This document shows positions 27,086 through 35,907 of a DNA stretch of 64,000 bases, one piece after another; within the stretch, counting starts at the first letter, position 1; each line of letters opens with the position of its first letter. The DNA lies in NCBI GenBank assembly GCA_018897105.1, contig JAHILF010000164.1, positions 36,966-100,965 on the forward strand, given 5' to 3'. The translations under genes and the position numbers were made by a program. The notes under the pieces are model-generated. The model was not told the DNA's origin, ran no database searches, and worked only from the letters and a program-made list of their open reading frames with translations. Source of the stretch: Pseudomonadota bacterium. Its GTDB lineage: Bacteria; Desulfobacterota; Desulfobulbia; Desulfobulbales; SURF-16.

Positions 27086-27176
27086 TCTGCGTTTGAGTCC
27101 ACAGGAAGCTCAAGTTTTCTGCTTTAATAGTTTAAGACTCTAACGACTGATACGTAATCAAGGAGGTAAAACCCTT

Positions 27177-27983
27177 ATGCAGTATGGAATGATAATCGAT
27201 TTAGACAGATGTGTGGGATGTCATGCCTGCACAATTGCCTGTAAGGCAGAATGGGACGTCCCGGCTGATAAGGGACGTAACTGGGTCAGACGTCTTGGCC
27301 CGAGCAATACACCGGAAGGCCTTGCATCCACCTATTATCCGGGTTTATGCAATCACTGCAACGAACCGTCCTGTGTTCCTGCCTGTCCCGCAGATGTCAT
27401 TGAGAAAACATTCACTGACAGCAAAACCGGCAAAACGAAAACCATGGAAGTTGCGGCTACCTATAAAGATCCCTTTAACGGTACCGTGCAGATCGACCAG
27501 GATCGCTGCCTCGGTTGCGGCGCCTGTGCCGATGCCTGCCCCTATGGAGCACGCTACGTCAACACCGACATCATGAATGAAGAAATCGGCGGTGAAGGTA
27601 TCGCTGACAAATGCACCTATTGTATGCCGAGAGTTGAAAAGGGCCTTGAGCCCGCATGTGTGCAGACCTGCCTGGCTAATGCCCGTATTTTCGGTGATCT
27701 TGACGATCCCAACTCAGAGGTTGCCAAGTATGTGAAAAAGGGCGCCAAAGGGCTGACATCCGCAGCGGTCAACATCGGTCCAAACGGCCGGTACTATGGC
27801 AACAAGAAGGATATGCATCTACTTACAACAACAAGCACACCAACAGAGATGCCATCCGCTTCCCTGCGTCGGAGTCTGATGGCGCGCCTGAAACCTGAAC
27901 TGAGAAAGGTCAAGAATCTTGGATTGCTCGGCCTGGCCGGAGCCGTACTGGTGTCAGGATTAAGTGAAGATAAAAAAGAATAA
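27177..27983 (+). CDS. Four-cluster ferredoxin electron-transfer subunit (PsrB/PhsB-like)
   Basis: The 268-residue protein carries four cysteine groups expected to bind four 4Fe-4S clusters: CVGCHACTIAC (from C12), CNHCNEPSCVPAC, CLGCGACADAC and CTYC...CVQTC. It would carry electrons to or from the catalytic subunit. AAGGAGGT lies nine bases before the ATG. It lacks a Tat signal, as usual for subunits exported with their partner. The C-terminal tail (LGLLGLAGAVLVSGL, about residues 246-260) is hydrophobic and may give a weak membrane contact that replaces the missing NrfD/PsrC anchor. Confidence 0.92.
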   Translation: MQYGMIIDLDRCVGCHACTIACKAEWDVPADKGRNWVRRLGPSNTPEGLASTYYPGLCNHCNEPSCVPACPADVIEKTFTDSKTGKTKTMEVAATYKDPFNGTVQIDQDRCLGCGACADACPYGARYVNTDIMNEEIGGEGIADKCTYCMPRVEKGLEPACVQTCLANARIFGDLDDPNSEVAKYVKKGAKGLTSAAVNIGPNGRYYGNKKDMHLLTTTSTPTEMPSASLRRSLMARLKPELRKVKNLGLLGLAGAVLVSGLSEDKKE

Positions 27984-28006
27984 TTTCAATTCTTTGTCAT
28001 AAAAAA

Positions 28007-28039
28007 AGCCCGCTGGTAATAACCGGCGGGCTTTTTTTT
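28007..28039. terminator. Intrinsic terminator between the ferredoxin subunit and GGDEF genes
   Basis: An 11-base stem (AGCCCGCTGGT with ACCGGCGGGCT, one G-T pair) and a four-base loop is followed by eight T on the plus strand and preceded by seven A, so it can serve both converging genes. Confidence 0.93.
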
Positions 28040-28052
28040 GTTGGTCATTGGC

Positions 28053-29702
28053 CTATATTTTTTTGCTTTTCTTTGACGAATACATCAATTTATCAGCCTT
28101 GACGATAAGTTCGTCAATTTCACAGGGTTTATAATTATCATAGGCGACGACACCGAAGCTTACCTCTATGGGAAAACCGAGATCTTTTTTTTCATTTTCT
28201 TCATAAAGCAGTGACTCAAACCGTGCTGATATTTTTTCCTCCCCCCCTGTAGGTGAACTGTCCGAAAGCAGGACAGCGAACTCGTCACCTCCCAGACGGG
28301 CAATAATATCCGATCGCCGAAAGGAAGCGAGTAATTTCGCTACCTTAACCAGCAGCATATCGCCAATGTCATGCCCATAGGTGTCGTTCACCCATTTCAG
28401 ATTATCCACATCGGCAAAGAGCAAAAAGAGTTTCCCCGGATTACGGTCGGCAATACGCAGCTGTTTCTTGGCCATCATCATGAAACCACGTCGATTCAAC
28501 AGACCGGTAAGCTCATCGGTGATGGATAATGAATGCAGCTTATTTTCAAGTTTTTTCTGTTCGGTGATATCAAGGAAACTTTCGATGATGTACTGCCTGT
28601 TATTGATCATGCAGACGGTTGCCGTCTTGAGAATATGCATGGTTTGCCCATTGCGTTTTTTTACGGTCTGTGTCGTCAGATGGGTCGTTTTTCCCTCCTG
28701 CAAAACCGGGCACGACCTCTCCTCCGGCCTGGGGCAGAGCAAGTCTCTGCAGTCGTGGGTAAGCATGTCCGGCTTTGCAATGCCATACAACTCAAGGGCG
28801 CGCAGGTTCGCATCAATGATGATATTTGTTTCAACATCAATGACTATAATGCCTGCCTGAACAGAATTGAAAATTGAATGAAGATACTCTTTTGTTTCTC
28901 TGAGACGCTCTTCCGCAATCTTTGTTTTGCTGATGTCCTTGATTATCACCACCACAGTTGAGTTCTCCCGGTCATGAACCGGAAGAAAATTAATGGCAAC
29001 CTGCTGGTGGTTGAACATGACCGGATCGTTGTCAGTAATCTGTTGCGCCATAATTTTGTTTTGCTTAAGCAGATCGATAACGCGTATCTGGTCGTTTCCT
29101 GAAAAAAATTGCGCGAAATCAGAGGCAAGCAACTTTTCCTGGGCCATGCCGGCGAGTTGTGCCGCTGCCGGATTTGCAAAAATTATCCTGTGATCAACAG
29201 CAAGTTCTACGATCCCCTCGCTCATATTGTTCAGCACAACCTTTAAATGCCGATTGGCGGCAAGCAGTTCTTTGGAAATTTCCCGGGGAAAAAGATTTTC
29301 CGCCCCAAAAACCTGGTAAATTCCAGCATGATGAAAATGATCGCATGTGAACTTTCTTGCAATATCAATGACATGGCTTACAAACTGTGGACCCTTGGCA
29401 ATACTTGCGTGAACACCTTTCATCTCACACTCACCGCCAGCCTCAACCGCCACCCCGGAAATCACCACAATTTTTGTATGCTCAAGGCCTTTTCTGCCGG
29501 ATATCATCTGGCAGAATTGCTCGCCATTTATATTGGGCATGATGAGATCAAGAAAAATGATATCCGGCACAAATCTATCGAGACAATCAAAGGCGGAAAG
29601 ACCATCTTCAGCGCACTCAACCTGGTACTTTTCTTTTTCCAGCGCAGAAGAGAGCATTTTTCTGATGACCGGATTATTATCGACGACGAGAATTTTATTC
29701 AT
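28053..29702 (-). CDS. Response-regulator diguanylate cyclase (REC-PAS-PAS-GGDEF)
   Basis: The 549-residue cytosolic protein has a receiver domain (residues 1-120, phospho-acceptor D52 in FLDLIMPN). Two PAS domains (about 145-250 and 265-385) follow, the second with a Cys pair region CRDLLCPRPEERSC. The C-terminal diguanylate cyclase has GGDEF at 471-475. An RRSD I-site sits five residues before it, so feedback inhibition by c-di-GMP is expected. A lone receiver-cyclase without an adjacent kinase must be phosphorylated from elsewhere. The Cys cluster in PAS2 could sense redox state or a cofactor, which is speculation. Confidence 0.93.
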   Translation of the reverse strand: MNKILVVDNNPVIRKMLSSALEKEKYQVECAEDGLSAFDCLDRFVPDIIFLDLIMPNINGEQFCQMISGRKGLEHTKIVVISGVAVEAGGECEMKGVHASIAKGPQFVSHVIDIARKFTCDHFHHAGIYQVFGAENLFPREISKELLAANRHLKVVLNNMSEGIVELAVDHRIIFANPAAAQLAGMAQEKLLASDFAQFFSGNDQIRVIDLLKQNKIMAQQITDNDPVMFNHQQVAINFLPVHDRENSTVVVIIKDISKTKIAEERLRETKEYLHSIFNSVQAGIIVIDVETNIIIDANLRALELYGIAKPDMLTHDCRDLLCPRPEERSCPVLQEGKTTHLTTQTVKKRNGQTMHILKTATVCMINNRQYIIESFLDITEQKKLENKLHSLSITDELTGLLNRRGFMMMAKKQLRIADRNPGKLFLLFADVDNLKWVNDTYGHDIGDMLLVKVAKLLASFRRSDIIARLGGDEFAVLLSDSSPTGGEEKISARFESLLYEENEKKDLGFPIEVSFGVVAYDNYKPCEIDELIVKADKLMYSSKKSKKI

Positions 29703-29804
29703 TAACGAAAAAACTCAGCTGATATGGGTAGATATGAAATGATTAATTATTAAAATTATCACGTTAGTACCGGAGGGTAAAGCAAAATTTGTCAGGCAGC
29801 AAAC

Positions 29805-30275
29805 TCAGCCCTGCTGGCGCAATGCTTCAAACAAGACAATTCCGGCAGTCATGGCCAGGTTGAGACTCCTGATATGGGGATTGGTCATGGGAATGGAAAA
29901 GCATCGGTCATGGTAAAGGGTAAGGATCTCTTCGGAAATACCCTTGGTTTCTTTACCGAAAATAAGAAAATCGCCTGGTTGGTAATGAGCTTCGGTGTAG
30001 CGTCGTGAGACTTTTTTACTCAAGAAAAAAAGCCTGTTTTCATCCTGATCCTGCAAGAATTCATCCAGGTTATTCCAATAGACGATTTGTACATACTGCC
30101 AGTAATCGAGTCCGGCACGCTTGAGATGTTTATCGTCTATACTGAAACCAAGTGGCCGGACAAGGTGGAGGATGGAGTCTGTTGCGCCGCACAGCCTGGC
30201 AATACTGCCAGTGTTTGGGGGGATTTCCGGTTCCACCAGGACAATATTGAATGGCGGCTTTATCGTGCTGACCAT
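29805..30275 (-). CDS. trmL: tRNA (cytidine(34)-2'-O)-methyltransferase TrmL
   Basis: The 156-residue SpoU-type SPOUT protein has FNIVLVEPEIPPNTGSIARLC, LHLVRPLGFSIDDKHLKRAGLDYW, LIFGKETKGI and C-terminal IPM...IRSLNLAMTAGIVLFEALRQ. It 2'-O-methylates position 34 of tRNA-Leu isoacceptors. The length is that of TrmL and there is no extra RNA-binding domain. Its first base is shared with the stop of the upstream M23 peptidase gene. Confidence 0.95.
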   Translation of the reverse strand: MVSTIKPPFNIVLVEPEIPPNTGSIARLCGATDSILHLVRPLGFSIDDKHLKRAGLDYWQYVQIVYWNNLDEFLQDQDENRLFFLSKKVSRRYTEAHYQPGDFLIFGKETKGISEEILTLYHDRCFSIPMTNPHIRSLNLAMTAGIVLFEALRQQG

Positions 30276-31615
30276 TAGAGCATTGTCAGCTGTTCATCAG
30301 GTTTAATCAATAAATGGCGGACATAAAGGATTTCAGGATTGGGTGACGATTCAAGTAAACCGGTCAGGGCAGCTATATGCCCCTTAAACATGACAAGCTT
30401 TTCACCACTCAAGGCGGATTTCGGCTTAAATTCTAAACTGAAGGGGTCATGAAAGGCGCCAAGCTGCTGCACACGATAATCAAGATGCGGGCCGGTGGAA
30501 ATTCCTGATGACCCCACATAACCGATAATCTCTTTCTGTGTTATGGTACTCCCTCGTTTCAGCCCTTTTCTGAAGCGTGAGAGATGACCGTAATATGTTT
30601 TATACCCCCCTGGGTGTGATATGATGATCTGTCGTCCGAATCCCCCTTTAAAGCCGACATAGGAAATCGTGCCATCAGCTGTTGCCATGACGGGTGTTCC
30701 GATGGGTGCGGCGAGGTCAACTCCCAGATGAGGCCGTATGATACCGGAAATCGGATGAATGCGTCTGAAGCTGAACTTGGAGGTAACTCTGCCCAGCGGA
30801 ACAGGTGATTTAATAAAAGAGGTTCCCAATTCCCTGCCGTCCGCATCAAAAAAGGAGCCGGCTTTCGACGCATCGGCCTGATAAAAGAAGCCTTCAAAAG
30901 TTACCCCGGCTTGCTGCTGATAGCGGGCATAGAGTATATTGCCATACCCGATGAATTCATCATCTTTGAAATATTTTTCAAACACAATCTGAAAGGTATC
31001 GTCTTTCTGTATTTCAGTGTTGAAATCTATCCTGGATGAGAAGATGTCGGCAAATGCGTAAACCAGGGATGCCTTCACCTGATTTCTGGCAAAAGCATCG
31101 AACAGGGAAGAGGTGATGGAATCTTCAATCATGCAGGTTTTGATCGACACATTAATGGAATTCCTTTGGGCAACAAAGGTATCGGCGTTTTTAGTAATAG
31201 AATAGGATTCCAACGGGCCGGTTTCATATTCGCAGCGCAGAAGTTGCCCCTGATCATCCAGGAAAACACGATATTTATCTTTTGGTCGTAAACGTCTGAA
31301 GTCAAGACAACTGGCCAAATTGTCCAGAATCTGTTGACGCACCGTGGAAGCGATATTATACCGCGTCAGGGATTTACTTAAGGTGTCACCAGATCGCAAC
31401 TCCCCCTCAACCAAGGTGTAAAACATATCCTGTTCGTCATCAGTCTCTTCTTTATTATCGCAGGAATCAGGCGGAACAGCTATTGAGGCGTTAGCTGCTG
31501 AGGATACGAAGTTGTTATGTCTGATATCTGCGGATTTAAAAAAACAAAAAAAAGCAAAGAGAGCAAAAAGGGAGAAAGCGGAGCTGAGAAGTATAATTTT
31601 TTTTACTGTCGTCAT
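30275..31615 (-). CDS. M23-family (LytM-type) murein endopeptidase, membrane anchored
   Basis: The 446-residue envelope protein starts with a membrane segment (IILLSSAFSLFALFAFFCFF). An OapA/opacity-type and LysM-like middle part carries SGDTLSKSLTRYNIA, and an M23 peptidase domain follows with RPHLGVDLAAPIGTPV, KTYYGHLSRF and GPHLDYRV. The Zn ligand pattern HxxxD and HxH-like residues appear intact, so it should cleave peptidoglycan cross-links. The ATG at 31615 has AGGA six bases upstream; the longer reading frame upstream is AT-rich and lacks a signal. Members are MepM-like. Confidence 0.9.
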   Translation of the reverse strand: MTTVKKIILLSSAFSLFALFAFFCFFKSADIRHNNFVSSAANASIAVPPDSCDNKEETDDEQDMFYTLVEGELRSGDTLSKSLTRYNIASTVRQQILDNLASCLDFRRLRPKDKYRVFLDDQGQLLRCEYETGPLESYSITKNADTFVAQRNSINVSIKTCMIEDSITSSLFDAFARNQVKASLVYAFADIFSSRIDFNTEIQKDDTFQIVFEKYFKDDEFIGYGNILYARYQQQAGVTFEGFFYQADASKAGSFFDADGRELGTSFIKSPVPLGRVTSKFSFRRIHPISGIIRPHLGVDLAAPIGTPVMATADGTISYVGFKGGFGRQIIISHPGGYKTYYGHLSRFRKGLKRGSTITQKEIIGYVGSSGISTGPHLDYRVQQLGAFHDPFSLEFKPKSALSGEKLVMFKGHIAALTGLLESSPNPEILYVRHLLIKPDEQLTML

Positions 31616-31958
31616 GATTATCCTAAGGAGAAAATTGTCAAAAAAATAGCCTTTACCAAAAAACACACAACTTTCTTCCATTTTTTGTAGCAAAAACCTT
31701 GAGTTATTACAAGGTTTATTCTGTCTGAGAATTTTTTTTTTTACGCTTGATATTCTGTGTTGTTTCTTGTTAATTTGGTTATTTTTATTAGTTGTTTTAT
31801 AAAGCAAATTTCATACCCGAATTTGCTAGGTGGTGGGCTACTTATAAGCCATCTTCATGGAAATAAAGAGAAAAAATAACGTAATTTGTCTAACCAGCGG
31901 ATTTTTTTCTCTAATAATTTGCTTATTTTTTATACATGCAACTGGAGTATTTGAATAA

Positions 31959-33197
31959 ATGGCACTCATAGTACAAAAATTTGGCGGCACATCCGTCGCT
32001 GATCCTGATAAAATTAAAGCTGTTGCCCTGCGGGTGATGGAATTGAGCAAACAAGGGAACCAGATGGTTGTTGTTCTCTCGGCCATGGCCGGTGAAACCA
32101 ACCGCTTGGTGGACCTTGCTCACAAAATGCAAGCAATCCCGGACCAACGGGAAATGGATGTCCTTCTTTCAATCGGAGAGCAGGCCACCGTAGCACTCTT
32201 TGCCATGGCGGTAAAAGAAGCGGGTCTGGATGCTGTATCCTTACTTGGTGATCAGGTAAAGATCAGCACTGACTCCATGCATACCAAAGCCCGAATCAAA
32301 TCGATAAACGCAGACCTTATCAAACGCCATTTAAATGATGGCAAAATTGTCGTGGTAGCCGGATTTCAGGGAGTGTCGGAAAGTGGAGACATCACAACCC
32401 TGGGCCGTGGCGGATCCGATACCACTGCTGTTGCCCTGGCAGCAGCCCTGGCAGCAGATCAATGTGAAATTTTTACCGATGTGGAAGGGGTTTATACGAC
32501 AGATCCGAATATCTGCCCTTCCGCCCGCAAAATTGACCGAATTACCTATGATGAAATGCTTGAACTCGCCAGTCTCGGGGCCAAAGTGCTCGATATCAGG
32601 TCCGTCGGTCTGGCAAAAAGATATAAAGTACCTATTCATGTACGATCAACCTTTACCAACACACAAGGAACTTGGGTCGTTGAGGAGGATAAAATAATGG
32701 AATCCATGCTGGTCTCCGGCGTTACTTATAATAAGAATGAAGCACGTATCACTTTTTCCAGAGTACCTGACACCCCCGGCATTGCCTCGCGTATTTTCAA
32801 TCCCATCTCCGATGCGGGCATTGTGGTGGATATGATTATCCAGAACACCAGGGCAGGGGACATGACGGACATGACATTCACTGTGCCCAAAAGCGACTAT
32901 GAGCGGGCCATGAAGATCATGCAAAAAATCGCCGAGGATATTGGGGCGGAAAGTGTCACCGGCGATACGAAAATTGCAAAGGTGTCTATTGTCGGCGTCG
33001 GCATGCGGAATCATTCCGGTATTGCCACGACCATGTTCCATATCCTGTCCAGGGAAAATATCAACATCATGATGATTTCCACCTCGGAAATTAAAATCTC
33101 CTGTGTGATAGAGGAGAAATATACGGAACTTGCCGTGCGGGCCCTGCATGACGCCTTTGAGCTCGACAAGGCGAATCTGCCACTTGAAGAATCTTAG
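31959..33197 (+). CDS. lysC: Aspartate kinase
   Basis: The 412-residue enzyme phosphorylates aspartate, the first step to lysine, threonine and methionine. The N-terminal kinase domain has [34 protein letters not shown] and [14 protein letters not shown]. Two C-terminal ACT domains (about 265-405) give feedback control. It starts at ATG after an AT-rich leader and is followed 15 bases later by cimA. No lysine-riboswitch-like structure was recognised in the leader. Confidence 0.96.
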   Translation: MALIVQKFGGTSVADPDKIKAVALRVMELSKQGNQMVVVLSAMAGETNRLVDLAHKMQAIPDQREMDVLLSIGEQATVALFAMAVKEAGLDAVSLLGDQVKISTDSMHTKARIKSINADLIKRHLNDGKIVVVAGFQGVSESGDITTLGRGGSDTTAVALAAALAADQCEIFTDVEGVYTTDPNICPSARKIDRITYDEMLELASLGAKVLDIRSVGLAKRYKVPIHVRSTFTNTQGTWVVEEDKIMESMLVSGVTYNKNEARITFSRVPDTPGIASRIFNPISDAGIVVDMIIQNTRAGDMTDMTFTVPKSDYERAMKIMQKIAEDIGAESVTGDTKIAKVSIVGVGMRNHSGIATTMFHILSRENINIMMISTSEIKISCVIEEKYTELAVRALHDAFELDKANLPLEES

Positions 33198-33212
33198 GAT
33201 AACTATTTCGAT

Positions 33213-34808
33213 ATGAGCAAACAGCTGACAATATACGATACAACCCTGCGCGATGGTACCCAGGCGGAGAATTTCAATCTGTCCGTTGAAGACAAAGTAA
33301 GAGTAAGCCTGAAACTGGATCAGCTTGGCATTGATTTCATTGAGGGTGGGTGGCCCGGTTCAAATCCTTCGGCCACCAGGTTTTTTGAAGAAATTAGGAA
33401 CTATGAACTGAAGCATTCCCTGATAGCCGCTTTCGGCAGCACCAGGCTATTCAGCAATTCTGCCGAGACTGACGGGAATCTCCAGGCCTTGATTGCCGCG
33501 CAAACACCGGTGATCACCATATTCGGCAAAAGCTGGGATATACATGTCCATGAAGCCTTGCGCATCGGACTTGATGACAATTTAGTCATCATTGAAGATT
33601 CCTTGTCCTATCTGCGGCCCCATGTCAAACATCTTTTCTATGATGCCGAGCATTTTTTCGACGGGTTTAAGAAAAACAAGGAATATGCCCTGGCGAGCCT
33701 TGACCGGGCTGTCAGGGGAGGCGCCGAGATACTCGTGCTGTGCGATACAAACGGGGGCACGCTTCCCACGGAAATTCCGGATATTATTCTCCAGGTAAAA
33801 AACCACCTCAAGCAGGGCGGTCATAATGTGGGAATCGGCATTCATGCCCATAATGATTCGGAAACCGCGGTGGCAAACTCCCTGATAGCTATTGCCATGG
33901 GCGCCACTCAGGTGCAGGGGACGATAAACGGCTATGGTGAGCGGTGCGGCAACGGCAACCTTACCTCCATCATGCCTGCCCTTGCCCTGAAAATGGATTA
34001 CACCTTCCATGCGGAGCACCATCTCAAAAAATTAAGCGAGACATCACGCTATGTCAACGAGTTGGCCAATCTTCCCCACAATAGATACCAGCCCTATGTA
34101 GGGACATCCGCCTTTGCCCATAAGGGTGGAATCCATGTCAGTGCAGTGAAACGAAATCCATTGACCTATGAGCATATTGATCCTGAAAAGGTGGGCAATG
34201 TCCGCAGAATTCTCATCTCGGACCAGTCAGGGCGCAGCAATGTCCTGCATAAAGCCAAAAAATTCGGCATCGATCTTGACAGCAAAGACCCGGTGGTCAC
34301 CTCAATTTTGAAAGAACTGAAAACGCTGGAGAATCAGGGATTTCAGTATGAGGGGGCAGAGGCTTCCTTTGAACTCTTGATGCGCCGTGCCCTAGGGGCG
34401 CAGCGCCGCTATTTTACCCTGCTGAGTTTTCGGGTCATAAACCAGAAATCCGACATGGATCAGCCACCCCAGGCTGAGGCGACCATACGATTGGAAGTCG
34501 GAGGTGAGATGGTGCACACTGCCGCCCTGGGTGAGGGACCGGTCAATGCGCTGGATAATGCTCTGCGCAAGGCGCTGACCCAATTTTATCCTTCATTGTC
34601 GGAAATGTGGCTGGATGATTACCGTGTCCGCGTACTGGCAAGCGATCGTGGTACAGGTGCCCGGGTCAGGGTTCTGGTCGAGTCAAGGGATGGTGAATCA
34701 GAATGGGGAACCGTTGGTGTTTCCCACGATATCCTTGAGGCAAGCTGGCAGGCACTGGTTGACAGTATTACCTACAAACTCATGAAGGATGAACGAAAGA
34801 AACCATAA
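33213..34808 (+). CDS. cimA: Citramalate synthase CimA
   Basis: The 531-residue protein of the LeuA/HCS family makes (R)-citramalate from pyruvate and acetyl-CoA, opening the threonine-independent route to isoleucine. DTTLRDGTQAENFNLSVEDK and IGIHAHNDSETAVANSL identify the catalytic barrel. GGIHVSAVKRNPLTYEH and the C-terminal allosteric domain (about 400-525) fit CimA rather than isopropylmalate synthase. It is coupled with lysC upstream and overlaps the ComEA-like gene by 20 bases downstream. Confidence 0.94.
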   Translation: MSKQLTIYDTTLRDGTQAENFNLSVEDKVRVSLKLDQLGIDFIEGGWPGSNPSATRFFEEIRNYELKHSLIAAFGSTRLFSNSAETDGNLQALIAAQTPVITIFGKSWDIHVHEALRIGLDDNLVIIEDSLSYLRPHVKHLFYDAEHFFDGFKKNKEYALASLDRAVRGGAEILVLCDTNGGTLPTEIPDIILQVKNHLKQGGHNVGIGIHAHNDSETAVANSLIAIAMGATQVQGTINGYGERCGNGNLTSIMPALALKMDYTFHAEHHLKKLSETSRYVNELANLPHNRYQPYVGTSAFAHKGGIHVSAVKRNPLTYEHIDPEKVGNVRRILISDQSGRSNVLHKAKKFGIDLDSKDPVVTSILKELKTLENQGFQYEGAEASFELLMRRALGAQRRYFTLLSFRVINQKSDMDQPPQAEATIRLEVGGEMVHTAALGEGPVNALDNALRKALTQFYPSLSEMWLDDYRVRVLASDRGTGARVRVLVESRDGESEWGTVGVSHDILEASWQALVDSITYKLMKDERKKP

Positions 34809-35202
34809 CAACAACCATCCGACCGGCAACAGGGATTACCGTATTATGGTCCTGCTTGTTGTCGGTTTCGTGGTTGGATTCATCTCATTTGTGCATAATA
34901 AAACCGAGACGAGCCCTGATGAGAATCGTCAGAACAGGAAGTCTGCAATCTGGGCGGCAACCCTTTTATCTCCCGCGCATCTGAATGCTGAAATGCGCCC
35001 ATTTGTCTTCCTGCCCGTGCCGCTTAACAGTGCTGACAAAAGGCTTCTTGAGACAATTCCGGGAATCGGCCCCAGACTGGCGGAAAGAATCATCGGCTTG
35101 CGCAGCGCCAGAAAAGGTTTTCAGCATATTGAAGAATTACTGGCAGTGGAAGGGATCGGTCCGCAAAAATTTGCCGCGATCAAGAAATACTGCTCCCTAT
35201 GA
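34789..35202 (+). CDS. ComEA-like helix-hairpin-helix protein
   Basis: The 137-residue protein has a cytoplasmic Asn/His-rich start (NERNHNNNHPTGN), one membrane helix (IMVLLVVGFVVGFISFV, about 19-35) and a C-terminal helix-hairpin-helix domain (LLETIPGIGPRLAERIIGLR ... LLAVEGIGPQKFAAI). This is the layout of ComEA-type DNA receptors for uptake in natural transformation. Only one family member is seen and no other competence gene is nearby. It starts inside the cimA 3' end. Confidence 0.86.
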   Translation: MNERNHNNNHPTGNRDYRIMVLLVVGFVVGFISFVHNKTETSPDENRQNRKSAIWAATLLSPAHLNAEMRPFVFLPVPLNSADKRLLETIPGIGPRLAERIIGLRSARKGFQHIEELLAVEGIGPQKFAAIKKYCSL

Positions 35203-35207
35203 AAACT

Positions 35208-35858
35208 TTATGCACAAATAGCAGCGACAAAATCCGCCATATCCCGGCGAATTCTCTCATAGCGCTCCAGGGTTAAACCTGCGCCGAGCGCCACAATCTT
35301 TGCCATATCCGGAGTTAAAAAATCCCCCGGCCCATGGGCATCAGCATTTACAGCTAGCTTTGCCCCACACATTTCAGCGATTTTGGCCACATGACCGTTT
35401 GTCAGGGAATGGCCCTTGCGGCCTGACAACTCCAGCATAATACCTTTCTCAGCAGCAAGACGGGCATCTTCCACAGTGATTAAACCTGGATGGGCCAAGA
35501 GATCAACCCCTGCCTTTAAAGCCGCCCTGTTTGTCCCCGGGCGCACCGGTTCAACTACCGTCTCTCCATGGGCCACAACGATCTCAGCACCAAGCTTTCT
35601 GGCGTAGCGAGTTAATTCATCCATCATTTCCAGCGGTACATGGGTCAATTCAATTCCGGCCAAAAGCCTAGTGATCGAATAACGATTCATATCAGACGCA
35701 GCTTTGATGATTCTGGGCAGGATGAAATCAATATTTGAGGAATCGGCATGATCGGTTATGGCAATCGCCTCATAGCCAAGAACCTCAACCCGACGGACAT
35801 GCTCGGCTGGAACCAGTTCACCGTCACTGAAAAAACAATGGGTATGCAGATCAATCAT
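35208..35858 (-). CDS. PHP-domain metal-dependent phosphoesterase (HisJ/YcdX-like)
   Basis: The 216-residue cytosolic protein contains the PHP metal-site motifs IDLHTHCFFSDGELVPAE, AITDHADSSNID, IELTHVP, VVAHGETV and VNADAHGPGDFL. The family hydrolyses phosphoesters, for example histidinol phosphate or nucleotides, and the substrate here is unknown. It is transcribed convergently with the ComEA-like gene, with five bases between them, and lies downstream of miaB, separated from it by about 50 bases. Confidence 0.88.
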   Translation of the reverse strand: MIDLHTHCFFSDGELVPAEHVRRVEVLGYEAIAITDHADSSNIDFILPRIIKAASDMNRYSITRLLAGIELTHVPLEMMDELTRYARKLGAEIVVAHGETVVEPVRPGTNRAALKAGVDLLAHPGLITVEDARLAAEKGIMLELSGRKGHSLTNGHVAKIAEMCGAKLAVNADAHGPGDFLTPDMAKIVALGAGLTLERYERIRRDMADFVAAICA

Positions 35859-35907
35859 AATATCTCCGGTCTGTGGATAAATGGCCTGATAATCGACAAA
35901 ATCTCAT

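Noticed and set aside
31808..31958. Possible lysine riboswitch before lysC
   Set aside because: The AT-rich leader lacks the conserved L-box stems and is too short.
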